Origin: Mixophyes australis
Taxonomy: Eukaryota > Chordata > Amphibia > Anura > Limnodynastidae
DNA: 64,000 nt
Direction: 5' to 3'
Assembly (NCBI GenBank): GCA_036250195.1
Contig: JAVHZZ010000002.1
Location: 66,242,705 to 66,306,704 of the forward strand
How positions within the stretch are numbered: the first letter of the stretch is position 1; every line of letters starts with the position of its first letter. Positions 1 through 10,975 of this stretch are shown one piece after another. The notes below the pieces were generated by a model, which did no database searches, had not been told where the DNA came from, and worked only from the letters and a program-made list of their open reading frames with translations. A program made the translations under genes and the position numbers.

Positions 1-31
1 TAAACCTTCAGCTACTGCAAATGCTCTCACC

Positions 32-374
32 GGGCCTGATTTATTAAGGAAGTTAAGCAACAAATTGAGTATGTTTTCTTTCTTAAGTTTTCTAGGCAAA
101 ACCATGTTACAATGCAAGGGGTGCACATGAGTTTTTTTTATTTTGCACATAAGTTAAATACTGGCTGCTTTTTCATGTAGCATACAAATACTTTATAGAT
201 TATTTGTACACTGAAATTTAAAGTTGATATTTGTGTGGCACATGAAAAAGCAGCCAGTATTTATCTTATGTGCAAAATAGAAAACTAATTTGCACCCCTT
301 GCATTGTAACATGGTTTTGTCCAGGAGACTACTTACTCAATTTTTTACTTAACTTTCCTTAATGAATCAGGCCC
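32..374. mobile_element. Palindromic MITE (GGGCCTGATT termini)
   Basis: The first 150 or so bases are repeated as an imperfect inverted copy at the other end. The left end reads GGGCCTGATTTATTAAGGAA and the right end is its near reverse complement. The inner arms also pair: the block with AACCATGTTACAATGCAAGG near 101-120 and its complement near 295-315. No open reading frame is present, so this is a non-autonomous foldback element. I could not identify a clear target duplication, and I do not assign a superfamily. Confidence 0.8.
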
Positions 375-1338
375 ACCATGCACAAAGGTTCCATTTCACA
401 TAAATAAGTATGGTACATTGCACTTACCAGTAGCTGTTACATTTCATTTGTGAAAAGACAGAATCCAATTGTTATTCAGAACAATGAAAATTAGGAAGCT
501 CTTGAAGTGGTGCATCATTTATTTACATATATATTGTGATAACAAAACAGTCAAAGGTTTACAATTCAGTGCACTAGTTACCAATGCAAAATAACAAAAA
601 ACTGTATCTATCTTAAAGCTTAAATTCAAAGTATAGACACTTATGAAGACTGTGCTCTTTAAGGTTGAGACTTTCACTTTAAGGTACATTGATTGATGTA
701 TTTTAAGAAAAAAAAATAATCCAGAAAATAAAAGGTATTAGTAATTGAAAAGGCATGTTGTTAGTCAGCACATTGAAGACTAATTCTGTGTAGGCTGATC
801 AGTACATTCTCACTGTGCGTAGTCAAGAAATAGTTCTTTTGTTTGTTTGTTTTTTAAGGTTATTTTTTATATTGAAAGCATAGAAGGAAAAAGCAATGTA
901 TTCTAGGTGTTGTTAAAGAGAAATATGAAATGGGTGTATTTGGTGTCGCTTCTAGAGATTCACCATTCCTGGAATTCATTCAGAGCACCAGATTTTTCAA
1001 GTGTTTGCGATATCTACACACAGTGGAAGTATCTATTTTGTGGGCTGAAGCAATATTCATTAAAATATTGATCCACTAGAAACTAATAACATAACTGAGG
1101 CATGGGGCACAAACTTGTAACATAAATGAGGCATAAGGCAGTTGCATAGCTAGTCATAAATACATTTTTTTCTTTTTTCTTTTTTTTTTCTTTTTTCTTT
1201 TTTTAATTATTATTTTTATCTTTCATTTTTTCTATTTTTCCTATTTTGTAATACACACATGTCAGTTTGAATTGCCATAAATTGACTGAATATGGTGCCA
1301 ATTTTAATGTGTCAATAAAGTTGTTTTTACTGTTTGGG
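375..1338. other. No gene seen
   Basis: AT-rich sequence with a polypyrimidine run near 1165-1203. I see no coding potential and no recognisable repeat. Confidence 0.6.
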
Positions 1339-1339
1339 A

Positions 1340-1560
1340 GGCTATGGAGAATATATATAGCCCCATTTCCACTTCCAAGATTATCCTTGAGAAAGTCCGT
1401 CAAACGGATGAAACACGTAGGATTGAACTAAACAACACTACAGGAACTTTTACCCTCGCCGGGATCCGTTCAGTTCCTCTTTGCTGTTCACGTGCGTTCC
1501 AGCATCGGAAGACGCCGGCTGCAGGGAGAATATTGAACATTGTCAGGACATTTGAAAATT
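1340..1560 (+). repeat. Dispersed repeat with hairpin plus GAAACACGT motif, copy 1
   Basis: Contains a short hairpin, TCCGT-CAA-ACGGA at 1396-1408, followed directly by TGAAACACGTAGG. A second copy at 18855-19150 has a different hairpin stem followed by TGAAACGCGTTGG. The shared flank reads CCTTGAGAAAG here and CCTGATGAAG there. The downstream part is CpG-rich compared with its surroundings. The family is not identified. The stem is paired in both copies although its sequence differs. Confidence 0.55.
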
Positions 1561-3796
1561 CTGAAACAAGATTATAGGGACAGTGATAGGGTAAGACATT
1601 TACTTCTTTTCAGTGTATATTGAGGCTATATGCCTTCCGATGTCACTATCATCTTTTCCCAACAGAGCTAATACATTCGTAGAATCCCCTCACCTTCAAG
1701 GCCAGGCAAATATGAGGTAGATAAAAACAAACCCGTCCTTAATTTAAAATCAGGCTTCCTTCACCTCTGCAATGTTTATGTTCCCATGTTCGTCGATACT
1801 CAGCTCCACTTGGCTTTTAAAAAGGGTCATCACAATTTTTGTCACTCATTTCATTTTCATTAGAACTGTATAACAGAATGGAGAGTACAGGGGGCTGTCA
1901 TGCTTGCACCTGTCACCATCCTTCTCTCCCCTACCCACCCTAAAACCTAGTGCCCTAGTCAGTCTATTGTATAATCAGGCCCTGGGCACTGACATTTGCG
2001 TGCAATTTGGCACGAGCATATATTAATTACATAAAGGGAAAAAAAGCAGGTAGCACCCTATCATTATTAAACATAACAAACTCTGATCCCCTATAAGTAA
2101 ACATCTATGCCCTATTGTATTAGCTCACTGCCATCACCCAAGAGTTTGGAAGCCCTGGAGGTCTGAAAATTACCACCATCATGATCTGCACTGTATCTGC
2201 CCAAGTTGGGAGGTTAGTCATACCACAGCCATCTTCCCCTTGTTACCTTGACCTAAGGTGATACCATATAACATACCACCGGGCTCGCTTACCGAGACAG
2301 GATAACATGCCACAAATACATTCCAGGGCCCTCTCTCAGCCAGCAGACTTGACCACTTCCAATCTGTGCAGCCCACCCACACACACTGACTGCTTTTTCC
2401 ACACCACCTTGAATCCCGAGCACCAGATATCTAACCCATCTCCATCTGATGCACTCCATTGTCATTAAACAATAAAATTACAAGTATTAAATAGCTTCAC
2501 ATCACAACCAGAGGAACAGAACTGGTGACCCCATTACTTTAACATTTTCAAAGGACTCAATGCCTCCTCACAATATCAACCTAAACTTTTCATTTTTTTA
2601 TAACGCTTCATGACTTAACTTACAATAATCAACTACTTTGTCACAAATTTTACCCATTGATATTGAAACAGGAACGCCAGCCCTGCCAAGTGCTGATCTA
2701 CTGAAGAAAGCAGGGGCGCCTCTGGCGTCTCCAGCACCTCCCAGCCAAAGTTTGTGAATGCCTTTTTGCCCTGAAAGCAAGGTCCATCCCCTTGGTGAAC
2801 AGGTTTCCCAAATGCCAGAACAGTAGACCTAACCACTCCTGACTATTGCAATAGCCACACATGTGTGACACTCAGCTTTTCCATTCCTTCCATACTGTAT
2901 CACATGCTGCCCATGTAGTACCTGCCAGTGACAGTCTTGCTGCAAATTTCCTGCCACTGAAACCCTGGTCACATGCCACTGTGTTTTTCTCTTTCTGACA
3001 GCAGCACATAGAACTTGTCCATCTGGAAACCAGAGAGGACATGAGTTTACCCGATATCCACCCCCTCACATGTTTAGCATAAAAGAACTTAAAAATATTA
3101 CTTTCAAATACACTAACGCTAAATGCCTCAGTAAAGGTTGATGATGAGGATAATTTATTAATGGCCATAACAACACCAATATTGTCACAATGACTACATG
3201 CTATTTTACTTACCAGCTTGATGATTCCCTTGGGTGCAATAAAAAATAATCCTGGTAATGGACAAACAACTGAATCTTAGCACCCACTTACTTAGAATCC
3301 ACTCTAGGAAGGACGAGTGATATCGAATTCCCCATAGGATAGCAGTAAATTATCTCTTTCAACACACAGATGAAATACTCCAGAGACACTGGGAGCAGCC
3401 TAAATGTGGATTCTATCTGTTTTGGGTAACGGGGCTCCCCGAATTAACCTCCTTAGCCACAAATATTGCTGCACACTCTCTGAGCACACTCAGCTAGACT
3501 GGGACCGGGCACACACTGGTATAGGGGTACTTGCTGCCCTAAGCTGTTGTAACAAAACCATAGTGTTAAACCCTGGAGCCTTCTTATCCTCAAATCTTGC
3601 TGAACACATCCTGAACAGACTCAACTAGTGTGCAAACATACCATCATCCACTCTAACATTCCATTCCTCTCCACCATCCACTTGTGGTTCCATTCTCCCA
3701 TTATTATGTAGTGCATAAATGAAAGTACTTTGGAGTCTCTAGCCTTGTCTACTGTGCTTCCTGTTCTGTCCGTGCTTGATGTCTTGGCCATGTCTG
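1561..3796. other. No gene seen
   Basis: Mixed-composition sequence without a convincing ORF, RNA gene or terminal repeat. Short ORFs on both strands have no recognisable protein similarity and overlap each other. Confidence 0.5.
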
Positions 3797-4330
3797 ATAG
3801 AAACATAGAAACATAGAATTTGATGGGAGATGGGAACCACTTGGCACATCTAGCACAACCATTTTTTAACCAATGATAACCTCCAACCCCATTTGATCCT
3901 TAGTTCTTTGCAAAGATATTCTTATATCTATCCCAAGCATGTTTATATTGCTCTACTATGTTAGCCTCTATCACCTCTGATGGAAGGATATTCTGCTTAT
4001 CCACTACCCATTCTGTGAAGTTATTTTTCCTCAAATTTCTTTTGAACCTACTTCTCTCCAGTTTCAGTGTATGTCCTCATGTTCTTTTCTCTTCCTTTGA
4101 AGAATGACTGACTCCTGTACCTTGTTAAAACCCTTGATATATTTGAAAGTTTCTATCATGTCCCCTCTTTCTCTTCTCTGCTCCAAACTATACATATTAA
4201 GTTATTTTACTTTATGTGGGTAATTTTGTGATGTAGGCCATGCACCATTTTAGTTGCCTTTCTTTGTACAGTGTCTAATGTATCTATATCCTTCTGGAGA
4301 TATGGCCTCCAGAACTGACTCCTGCCTTAA
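3797..4330 (-). pseudogene. LINE ORF2 C-terminal remnant (CR1/Jockey-like)
   Basis: Read on the minus strand, this block gives broken but recognisable LINE ORF2 C-terminal peptides. Near 4190 it reads LEQRRERGDMIETFKYIKG, which matches the LERRRLRGDMIETYK region near the end of CR1/L2-type ORF2. Near 4050 it reads FKRNLRKNNFTEWVVDKQN. Stops and frameshifts interrupt it. A shorter relative lies at 9465-9556 in the same orientation. The plus-strand left edge begins around the doubled AACATAGA. The exact clade is uncertain. Confidence 0.6.
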
Positions 4331-4765
4331 ATGGGCTCTCCACAGATGCCTGCAGGAGTCCCTGTCCCCTTAACCTTGTCTTCTGCTTGGTAGGCCTGAA
4401 GGGCACTCCCTTGCTGCGGCCTCTTCTCCCTCGCCAAGCTCCCCATCCTGCTGGCTTCCTCTGTCTGTGTGGCCTGATCTGCTCCCCCCCACTTGCCTTT
4501 CCTCCTCTACTTGTCCTGCACAGATCCTCCTCTCCTCATGATCTGTCCCTTAGCATTGTATGGGCTGCTATAAGGATTTCTCCAGGCAGCCTTCCTGCAA
4601 GAGCCATGTTCTTGCAGGGCCCCCACAACGGGGTCTCGAAATTCTGTGCATGCCGATGTCGGGGGTGACAGGCTCAAACATTTCACATGCATTGAACACT
4701 AAACACATACAGTGGGCCCAGTCCCCATGTCTTACAGTTTGAGACCCCTAATGGCATTCTGCACC
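4331..4765. other. Unassigned GC-richer stretch
   Basis: More C-rich than its neighbours. Overlapping short ORFs on both strands do not resemble known proteins. Nothing else is supported. Confidence 0.4.
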
Positions 4766-5850
4766 CATCATCATCATCAACATTTATTTATATAGCGCCA
4801 GCAAATTCCGTAGCGCTTTACAATTGGGAACAAACATTGATAAGACAATACTGGGTAATACATACAGACAGAGAGGTAAGAGAACCCTGCTCGAAAGCTT
4901 ACAATCTATAGGACAATGGGAGTTAGAAACACAAGGACATGTGCTACATCATATTGCACAATGGACCAGCCAGACTGCAAAGGTAAAAGTACTGAGTGGG
5001 CTGTGTGTGTTGCAATGTTGGTCAGAGGGTTGTTGTCTTGCGTTAGCAGTGTAGAGGATGGCAATAGGGTAATCTAGGGAAATTAAGATGATGGTTGAGG
5101 AATATCATAACGTTGTCTGAAGAGGTGGGTTTTCAGTGAACGCTTGAAGGTTTGAAGACTAGAGGAAAGTCTTATTGTGCGTGGAAAGGAATTCCACAAA
5201 GTGGGTGCAGCCCGGAAAAAATCCTGTAACCGAGAATGGGAGGATGTGATGAGAGTGGAGGAGAGACGTAGATCTTGTGCAGAACGGAGGTGTCGAGTAG
5301 GGAGATATTTCGAGACAAGTGAGGAAATGTATGTCGGTGCAATTTTGTTGATGGCCTTGTATGTTAGTAGAAGAATTTTATATTGTATTCGTTGAAATAC
5401 AGGCAGCCAATGTAGAGACTGACAGAGTGGCTCAGCAGAGGAATAACGGTTTGTAAGGAAAATCAGTCTAGCCGCTGCGTGCAAAATAGATTGTAGGGGT
5501 TCAAGTCTGACTTTGGGAAGACCAGTAAGGAGGGAATTGCAATAGTAGATGCGGGAGATGATGAGTGCATGAATTAATGTTTTTGCGGTGTCTTGTGTCA
5601 GATATGTGCGTATTCTGGAAATGTTCTTTAGGTGTATGTAACATAATTTAGATATAGAGTTGATGTGGGGAATAAACGACAGTTGTGAATCAAGGATTAC
5701 ACCTAGGCAACGAGCTTGCGGGGTGGGATTTATGGTCATGTTATCGACAGAAATAGAAATGTCAGGCAGGAAGCTTCTGTTCTTGGGTGGGAATATTATT
5801 AATTCAGTTTTTAAAAGATTGAGTTTGAGTTGGCCCACTCTCCTCTTCTA
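4766..5850 (-). mobile_element. 5'-truncated L2-type LINE
   Basis: The element runs on the minus strand. It keeps the C-terminal third of ORF2, a short 3' UTR and the 3' tail. On the plus strand the tail begins with an ATC microsatellite followed by AACATTTATTTATATAGCGC. There is no poly(A). Instead the end is a (GATGAT)n-like microsatellite on the sense strand, as is usual for L2/CR1 elements. The 5' end stops at about 5850 in the middle of the reverse transcriptase, so the insertion is dead on arrival. Its sense-strand tail is nearly the same as the tail of the SINEs at 6972-7242 and 27820-28002. Confidence 0.85.
5083..5838 (-). pseudogene. L2/CR1-like ORF2 C-terminal fragment
   Basis: An open frame of 251 codons encodes the end of a LINE ORF2. 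It would be the last part of the reverse transcriptase (thumb) and the C-terminal region. Recognisable motifs in order are LNLLKTELIIF near residue 6, RCLGVILDSQLSF near 43, SRIYYCNSLLTGLPK near 95, LHWLPVFQRIQYKILLLTYKA near 142, and a final LWNSFPRTIR...FKRSLKTHLF. The LHWLPV and LGVILD motifs are hallmarks of L2/CR1/Rex1 ORF2. The frame is uninterrupted, which suggests a fairly young copy. The apparent start is only where truncation left a usable codon. The YADD active site lies in the missing upstream part, so this fragment cannot be an active enzyme. Confidence 0.85.
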
Positions 5851-6970
5851 AATAAATAGTAGTCACAGTTGGACTCGTGCCTCCCCAATGTCAGACATCT
5901 TGGATATTTGTTTTTTTGCATTATACCAACACCTTAGCATGCGTAGATGCTTGCATCAGACCTACTCTAACCCCTATACATACTCTTACATTTAGTCCAA
6001 CCCCCTGCTGGCACTAGTGATCAATCTCCATTATTAATCTTATTTATTGACATTCCCATGTTTACCCTGCCTATCCCCTATCTCAGACATATTCTCCTGC
6101 GACAAATCTTTGCTTGTTCCTCCTGCGGTGCACTCCACTTTTCTCCTGCTTTTTAACCTTTATTAATATAGTATTATTGTATCTTAGTCAGAGGCTCTCA
6201 GCTGCTTTTTTAACATTGCAACACTAATAGCCGATACCTAGGAAACACCCCATTCTGCACAGAATGTCACAATTGTGTCCTAATACATAATGACAGTGCA
6301 CTCTTGCTAAGACTTTGAACTGAAAATATTTGAAGCTGTGTTACAACTTTGTCCACTGGTGGCCGTTGTACTCTTACTTAATATGTCAGTAACCGTTCTT
6401 GTTCCTTAGTCTTTGTTTTTTTAATTATTAGTACCTGTCACAGACTGTGAAATCCTTTATATAGGTCAGATGGTTTATGAGCATACTAGTGTGTGTCAAA
6501 TCTGCAATCTCCATCTGCTACCCATGATCATCATCACTACAACTACTGCCAGTCACTGAGGGTAGTAAGGATGTGGAAACTGATATGAATTAAATCCTGC
6601 AAGATGATAGTAAGCGGTAGAGTAATAGCAGACTAAAGGTGGCCAAGTGCTGTCAACCACTATATATGTGCATAACTGTCACAGACACTTGCCTTTAGCA
6701 GCTGAAGAGGTGTACTGTAGATTTCAGGTGCACCCACATTATGGGCCACATAGTGCAGACACAGTCGATACAGCAAATCCTTACAGCAGATTCTTTCTAT
6801 AAACCTGTTTACATATCTACAATGACCATAAACACAGTTAGGGATATTGCTAGTTACTAAAAATTGTTGGCAATGTTAAATACACAAATATAAATAAAAT
6901 GTATATATTTTCATCGTGTACTACAGTCATTGTACACGGCAAAACATGTTGGAATCAGCAAGGCACCACA
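5851..6970. other. No gene seen
   Basis: No coding region or terminal repeat. A short ATCATCATCA stretch near 6526 might be the end of an old L2-type insertion but is too short to call. Confidence 0.5.
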
Positions 6971-6971
6971 G

Positions 6972-7242
6972 TGGCAGCAGGGTGACTTAGTGGTTACCAC
7001 TTCTACCTCACAGCACTGGGGTCATAAGTTCGATCCCCGACCATGGCCTTATCTGTGGGGAGTTTGTATGTTCTCCCCGTGTTTGCGTGGGTTTCCTCCG
7101 GGTGCTCGGGTTTCCTCCCACACTCCAAAAACATACTAGTAGGTTAATTGGCTGCTATCAAATTGACCTTAGTCTCTCAGTCTGAGTGTGTGTATGCAGA
7201 ATAAGTGGCACTATATAAGTAGCTGTTGCTCATGATGATGAA
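6972..7242 (+). mobile_element. tRNA-derived SINE
   Basis: The head resembles a tRNA gene with an internal RNA polymerase III promoter. The A box TGACTTAGTGG is at 6983-6993 and the B box AGTTCGATCCC is at 7027-7037. The body contains the TTCTCCCCGTGTTTGCGTGG and GGGTTTCCTCC segment found in many vertebrate dispersed repeats. The tail reads TGGCACTATATAAGTAGC and then ATGATGATG, similar to the 3' end of the L2 LINE at 4766-5850. It would be transcribed by Pol III and depend on a LINE for retrotransposition. Confidence 0.75.
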
Positions 7243-8090
7243 ACTTGTTTGGTACTATGAAACAATTTATTTTGAGAAGCCATAACTCAAAATGAAAAGG
7301 CAGCAGGCGACACGGACCGGACGCTCCAGGGAATCAACCCACATCAAGGGTGAATGATGATCACAACCCCCGTCCCGCTACCTACCAGCCATTACTGTCA
7401 TTACTTACAAGAAGAGCTACTAGCTTTGATCTCCAACTTATGCCACTTCATATTTGGCGTCTCAGACTGTGAATTTCCCCCTTTCTACTAGAATCCACTT
7501 TATCTAACCATCCAGAGGAATTGAACAATATAGTCCACACCATCTTACCACTAGGTACCAAGCAGGATTTAACTATGTAGTGCTTTCTGACCAGTACAGG
7601 ATACTACATGGTCCGGATATTTTTGTAGGCTCCGGAGAGGACAATTGTTTTCAGGACATTTACTGTCAATCTCCTATTGGGACCATTCACCCAGTACGAG
7701 TCTCTACTTATCCGGCTGGACTGCTTATTATGCCCTCATTTTGTGACCCACTGTCAAGACAGTATTTATAGTATTGTGCATGTAGTATACTTGTTTGAAG
7801 TTACTGATATCTTTCAAGATATTTCCTTAAATGTATCTAATTTATCCAGTGCACTTGGATTTCTTTTGTTTGTTTCTTGCAAATACATTGCTTCTTAACA
7901 TTATAAATTGCTATCCATCCTAATATTCTGTGTATCTTGCCACTGTGCTAACACCACACTTCAGCCATTAACACCACTGCAGTCTATTTATTGCACCTGG
8001 GATTTTCACTTATTGCACGTTATACTAGCCCTCTAGCTGGAGCAAGAACTACGGCAGAAAAATAATTAACTTTGTGATGCCCAGAGTGTG
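7243..8090. other. No gene seen
   Basis: Two overlapping short ORFs near 7580-7898 have no recognisable similarity. Nothing else is supported. Confidence 0.45.
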
Positions 8091-8094
8091 CTTT

Positions 8095-8225
8095 GTATGT
8101 GGTCGTAGGCTGTAGTAAGTGTCCTTTGTGTACGAAGACAGAGCAGGCAAGGCTGCGCTTACTGGCGTATGTCCCGTTTCTGGGCATGCGCAGAGTGATT
8201 TTGAGTACGATATGCTCAAAATCGG
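8095..8225. repeat. Dispersed repeat, copy a (pairs with 41833-41945)
   Basis: Contains GTAGTAAGTGTCCTTTGTGT and, after a variable middle, GTTTCTGGGCATGCGCAGAGT. Both blocks recur, diverged, in the same order and orientation at 41833-41945. The family is unknown. Confidence 0.5.
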
Positions 8226-8439
8226 CAGATACGTGCCTTGATGAACCAGGCTGTTAGAGTTAAAGTATATTTCGATGCTCCTTTTGGGATCTGAGATCTT
8301 ATTTTTCCACCATCAGGCATCACAAAAGTCATTATGAGGAGACTTAACCTACTGTTTGTATCAGGTGTTAGTATCCCCACTTTTCAAAGGTCATGTGTTC
8401 ATAATATCATGTGGCTCTCCTATATATCAGAATGATACT

Positions 8440-8935
8440 AATTAAATAACTCCAAAAACAAAACAAACATTTTGCCAAGTACATTCACAGATAATACAAT
8501 GGGGGTCCAAGGCACTTAATTTATGCATCGAAGTTATGTTGAAGAATTTTCTTTTAGAACTTACTGCTATTAATTGTGGATTATGCTTTTCAAGCGAAGT
8601 AAACTTTAATTCACTGGAGGCGAGTTATACAATTAACATATTTTGAACAGTAACTAAATAAATTACACTTTCTGTGCGAAAGCAATTATTTTCTTTAAAA
8701 AATGTCAGTAAGAATCATTTCAAAATGAACCTAGCAATTGGGGCAAATTATATATTAAAGTACAAAAATGAGAAGAATCACCTTTCAGTGTTTGTAAAAG
8801 GACTAATATATTTGCTGTGTGTTGCTGTCGAAATAACTTAATTAGTTTGTTCCGAGATAGCAAAGAATTGTAAGTGAGCTCAGGTTGAAATGCAAGCAAT
8901 GCAGTGCCGTTCATTCCAGACTAATACCCTGAAAT
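8440..8935. other. High-complexity repeat-poor block, candidate conserved noncoding element
   Basis: No terminal repeat, microsatellite or coding sequence. The sequence is of high complexity and rich in homeodomain-type TTAAT/ATTAA cores, for example GCTATTAATTGTGGATTATG near 8567. This composition is typical of vertebrate conserved noncoding elements. The call is an inference from texture only. Confidence 0.3.
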
Positions 8936-9334
8936 CATGACAGCGAGTTATGAATTATGATACTGTTTAAAACAAAGTATTTTTTTGTTAATTATTGTCT
9001 ACTTGCTTGTAATAAAGACCAACCCAAGCAGAGAATAAAACTTGTATGCTGTAAGCTCTATTTCATCTCTATATTTGGAAACTAGGGTTCTCCACCACTG
9101 ATCTGTACTGTTACTAGGAGGTATAGATTTATGGTATGTGTTGGCAATGGCATGTTATAATTACGGCAATATCGCTGGGTGTGTTCACTGACATGTTATA
9201 CCACGTTCACAGAAGACACATGGTCTGATTAGTTTTGAAAAAGACAACTAATAAGTATATTACAAACACATAAATCTAATTGATGGGTTTAACACTCAAA
9301 AGGGAGTTCTCATTATAGAAATTGTTCCCAATTT

Positions 9335-9391
9335 ATTCCCAATTATAAAGTGCTACAAAATATGCTGACACTATATATATAAATAAATGTT

Positions 9392-9431
<40 letters not shown>
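9335..9431 (+). repeat. L2/SINE-type 3' tail ending in (AAT)n
   Basis: ATTATAAAGTGCTAC and then CTATATATATAAATAAATGTT match the sense-strand tail of the L2 at 4766-5850. The terminal microsatellite has drifted to (AAT)n at 9391-9430. The body is lost or unrecognisable. Confidence 0.6.
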
Positions 9432-9432
<1 letters not shown>

Positions 9433-9464
9433 CTGCTTTGTAATTCATGAGTCTTATGTACCAG

Positions 9465-9556
9465 TCTATCATAGAATTTGACAGCAGATAAGAACTGCTT
9501 GGCCCATCTAGTCTGCCCATTGTTTTATTAAACTATGGTAACCTCAAACCCTATTG
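9465..9556 (-). repeat. Fragment of the same LINE family as 3797-4330
   Basis: Contains ATAGAATTTGACAGCAGATA and GGCCCATCTAGTCTGCCCAT, similar to the left end of 3797-4330 and in the same orientation. Confidence 0.55.
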
Positions 9557-9567
9557 ATCCCTTATTT

Positions 9568-10025
9568 ATCATCATCTTCAATGTTTATTTGTGAGGCACC
9601 ACAGATTCCATAGTGCTGTACAGTCAGGAATACAGAACACAGAATTATACCAGTTCTTCTTTCAAATACATATAGAAGCAAGGGAACAAAGAGTTGCATC
9701 AGTATGAGACATGAGAAAATAGCAATTGCATCAGAAGACTCATAAAACATAAAACATAAAGCAAACTTTCCATAAGGACCACGGGTTAGGACAGGAGAAG
9801 GGAGGAAGAGAGGGCCCTGCTGGTGAGAGCTAACATACTAGGGAGCAGGAAACAAACTGAGATGATAGTGTGGTGGGAGACGGGAATTAGGTGAGGCAAG
9901 AGGAAGGAGTCAACTTAGGATGGGGTGTGGTAGACCAACATGAGCAGGTGAGTTTTAAAGGAGCGCTTGAAAGACTGGAGGTTGGGTAAGAGTTTGGTCA
10001 GGCAGGGCAGGGAGTGGTATAATGT
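9568..10025 (-). mobile_element. L2-type LINE 3' end fragment
   Basis: On the plus strand it opens with ATCATCTTCAATGTTTATTT and a diverged version of the L2 tail (GATTCCATAGTGCTGTACAG). The parallel to 4766-5120 continues: a CCCTGCT-plus-GAAAGCTTAC-like segment, then GTGAGTTTTAAAGGAGCGCT, the counterpart of the sequence coding for the last residues of ORF2. It is more decayed than the copy at 4766 and has no long frame. Confidence 0.6.
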
Positions 10026-10191
10026 TAACATTCACTGACTTATGATAAAAAAAAAAATGACATGTCACCAAAATAGGTGGGGTACATTATTGCGATGATA
10101 GTTAATCCCACAACTAATATAGCGACAAAAGAATTAACAACAGTATGAGTCCAACATGAATCAAATATAAACTTACTATAAAACAGACACA

Positions 10192-10749
10192 TACAAAAGT
10201 GGAAGCTGCTCAAATCAATTTATAGGCCATAACAAGTGCTTGAAAGGGTGGGGTTATCCTGCAAGGAAACTACACACAACTTTTTTTCCCCCAGCACACT
10301 GCAATAGCCAGAAACAGATCTGCCATTTCTACTGTAGATAAAAATGCAAAAGTCTTTGTTGCACACATTTGCAAATGTATGTTTAAGCCATCCGCCACGC
10401 CAAGGCACTTTTGCTAATAGGATGGTCCTACTCTAAACAATGAGAGTCCCATATATTTGGGCCATACATATGTGTTTTTAAATTGAGAGCCAACTTACCA
10501 AAGAGGTACCCCAGAAGCCTCCAAACAGCAATTCAGTGCCAGTACCCCCTCTCAGCTACTGACACCAACATGCCTCTCAGACAAATACAAAAGTGGAAGC
10601 TGCTCAAATCAATTTATAGGCCATAACAGGTGCTTGAAAGGGTGGGGTTATCCTGCAAGGAAACTACACACAACATTTTTTCCCCCAGCACACTGCAATA
10701 GCCAGCAACAGATCTGCCATTTCTACTGTAGATAAAAATGCAAAAGTCT
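10192..10749. repeat. Direct repeat pair of 164 bp, 394 bp apart
   Basis: 10192-10355 and 10586-10749 are almost identical. Both start TACAAAAGTGGAAGCTGCTC and end GATAAAAATGCAAAAGTCT. The pair is framed by CTATAAAACAGACACA at 10177 and again at 10748. The middle 230 bp occurs once. This fits a partial tandem duplication with a 394-bp unit, or two long terminal repeats around a tiny interior. No coding sequence is seen. Confidence 0.75.
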
Positions 10750-10837
10750 ATAAAACAGACACACAAGACCTGACCCACCTGCTATCAATTCCGAATACCG
10801 TAAATGCCGGCACTTCTTATTTACGTCACATGATATA

Positions 10838-10975
10838 GCGACATTGCGATTTCTGTATTTAAAGCGGCAAAGCCAGGTCCCGGCGCCTAACCCTAACCAT
10901 AGCCCTTAGATTAGATTGTACCACTGCCAGGACCTGGCATTGCCACTTTAAATATGGAAATTCCAAATCCTTGAA
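10838..10975. repeat. Inverted repeat (foldback)
   Basis: The left arm with GTATTTAAAGCGGCAAAGCC (about 10855) pairs with the right arm containing GGCATTGCCACTTTAAATAT (about 10937). Arms are about 38 bp with a few mismatches. The loop holds CCTAACCCTAACC, which is too short to be telomeric. Confidence 0.6.

Noticed and set aside
6972..7045. Functional tRNA gene
   Set aside because: A and B boxes are present, but no cloverleaf could be drawn and the sequence continues into a SINE body and tail.
10885..10900. Interstitial telomeric repeat CCTAACCCTAACC
   Set aside because: Only two units, inside the loop of a foldback repeat.
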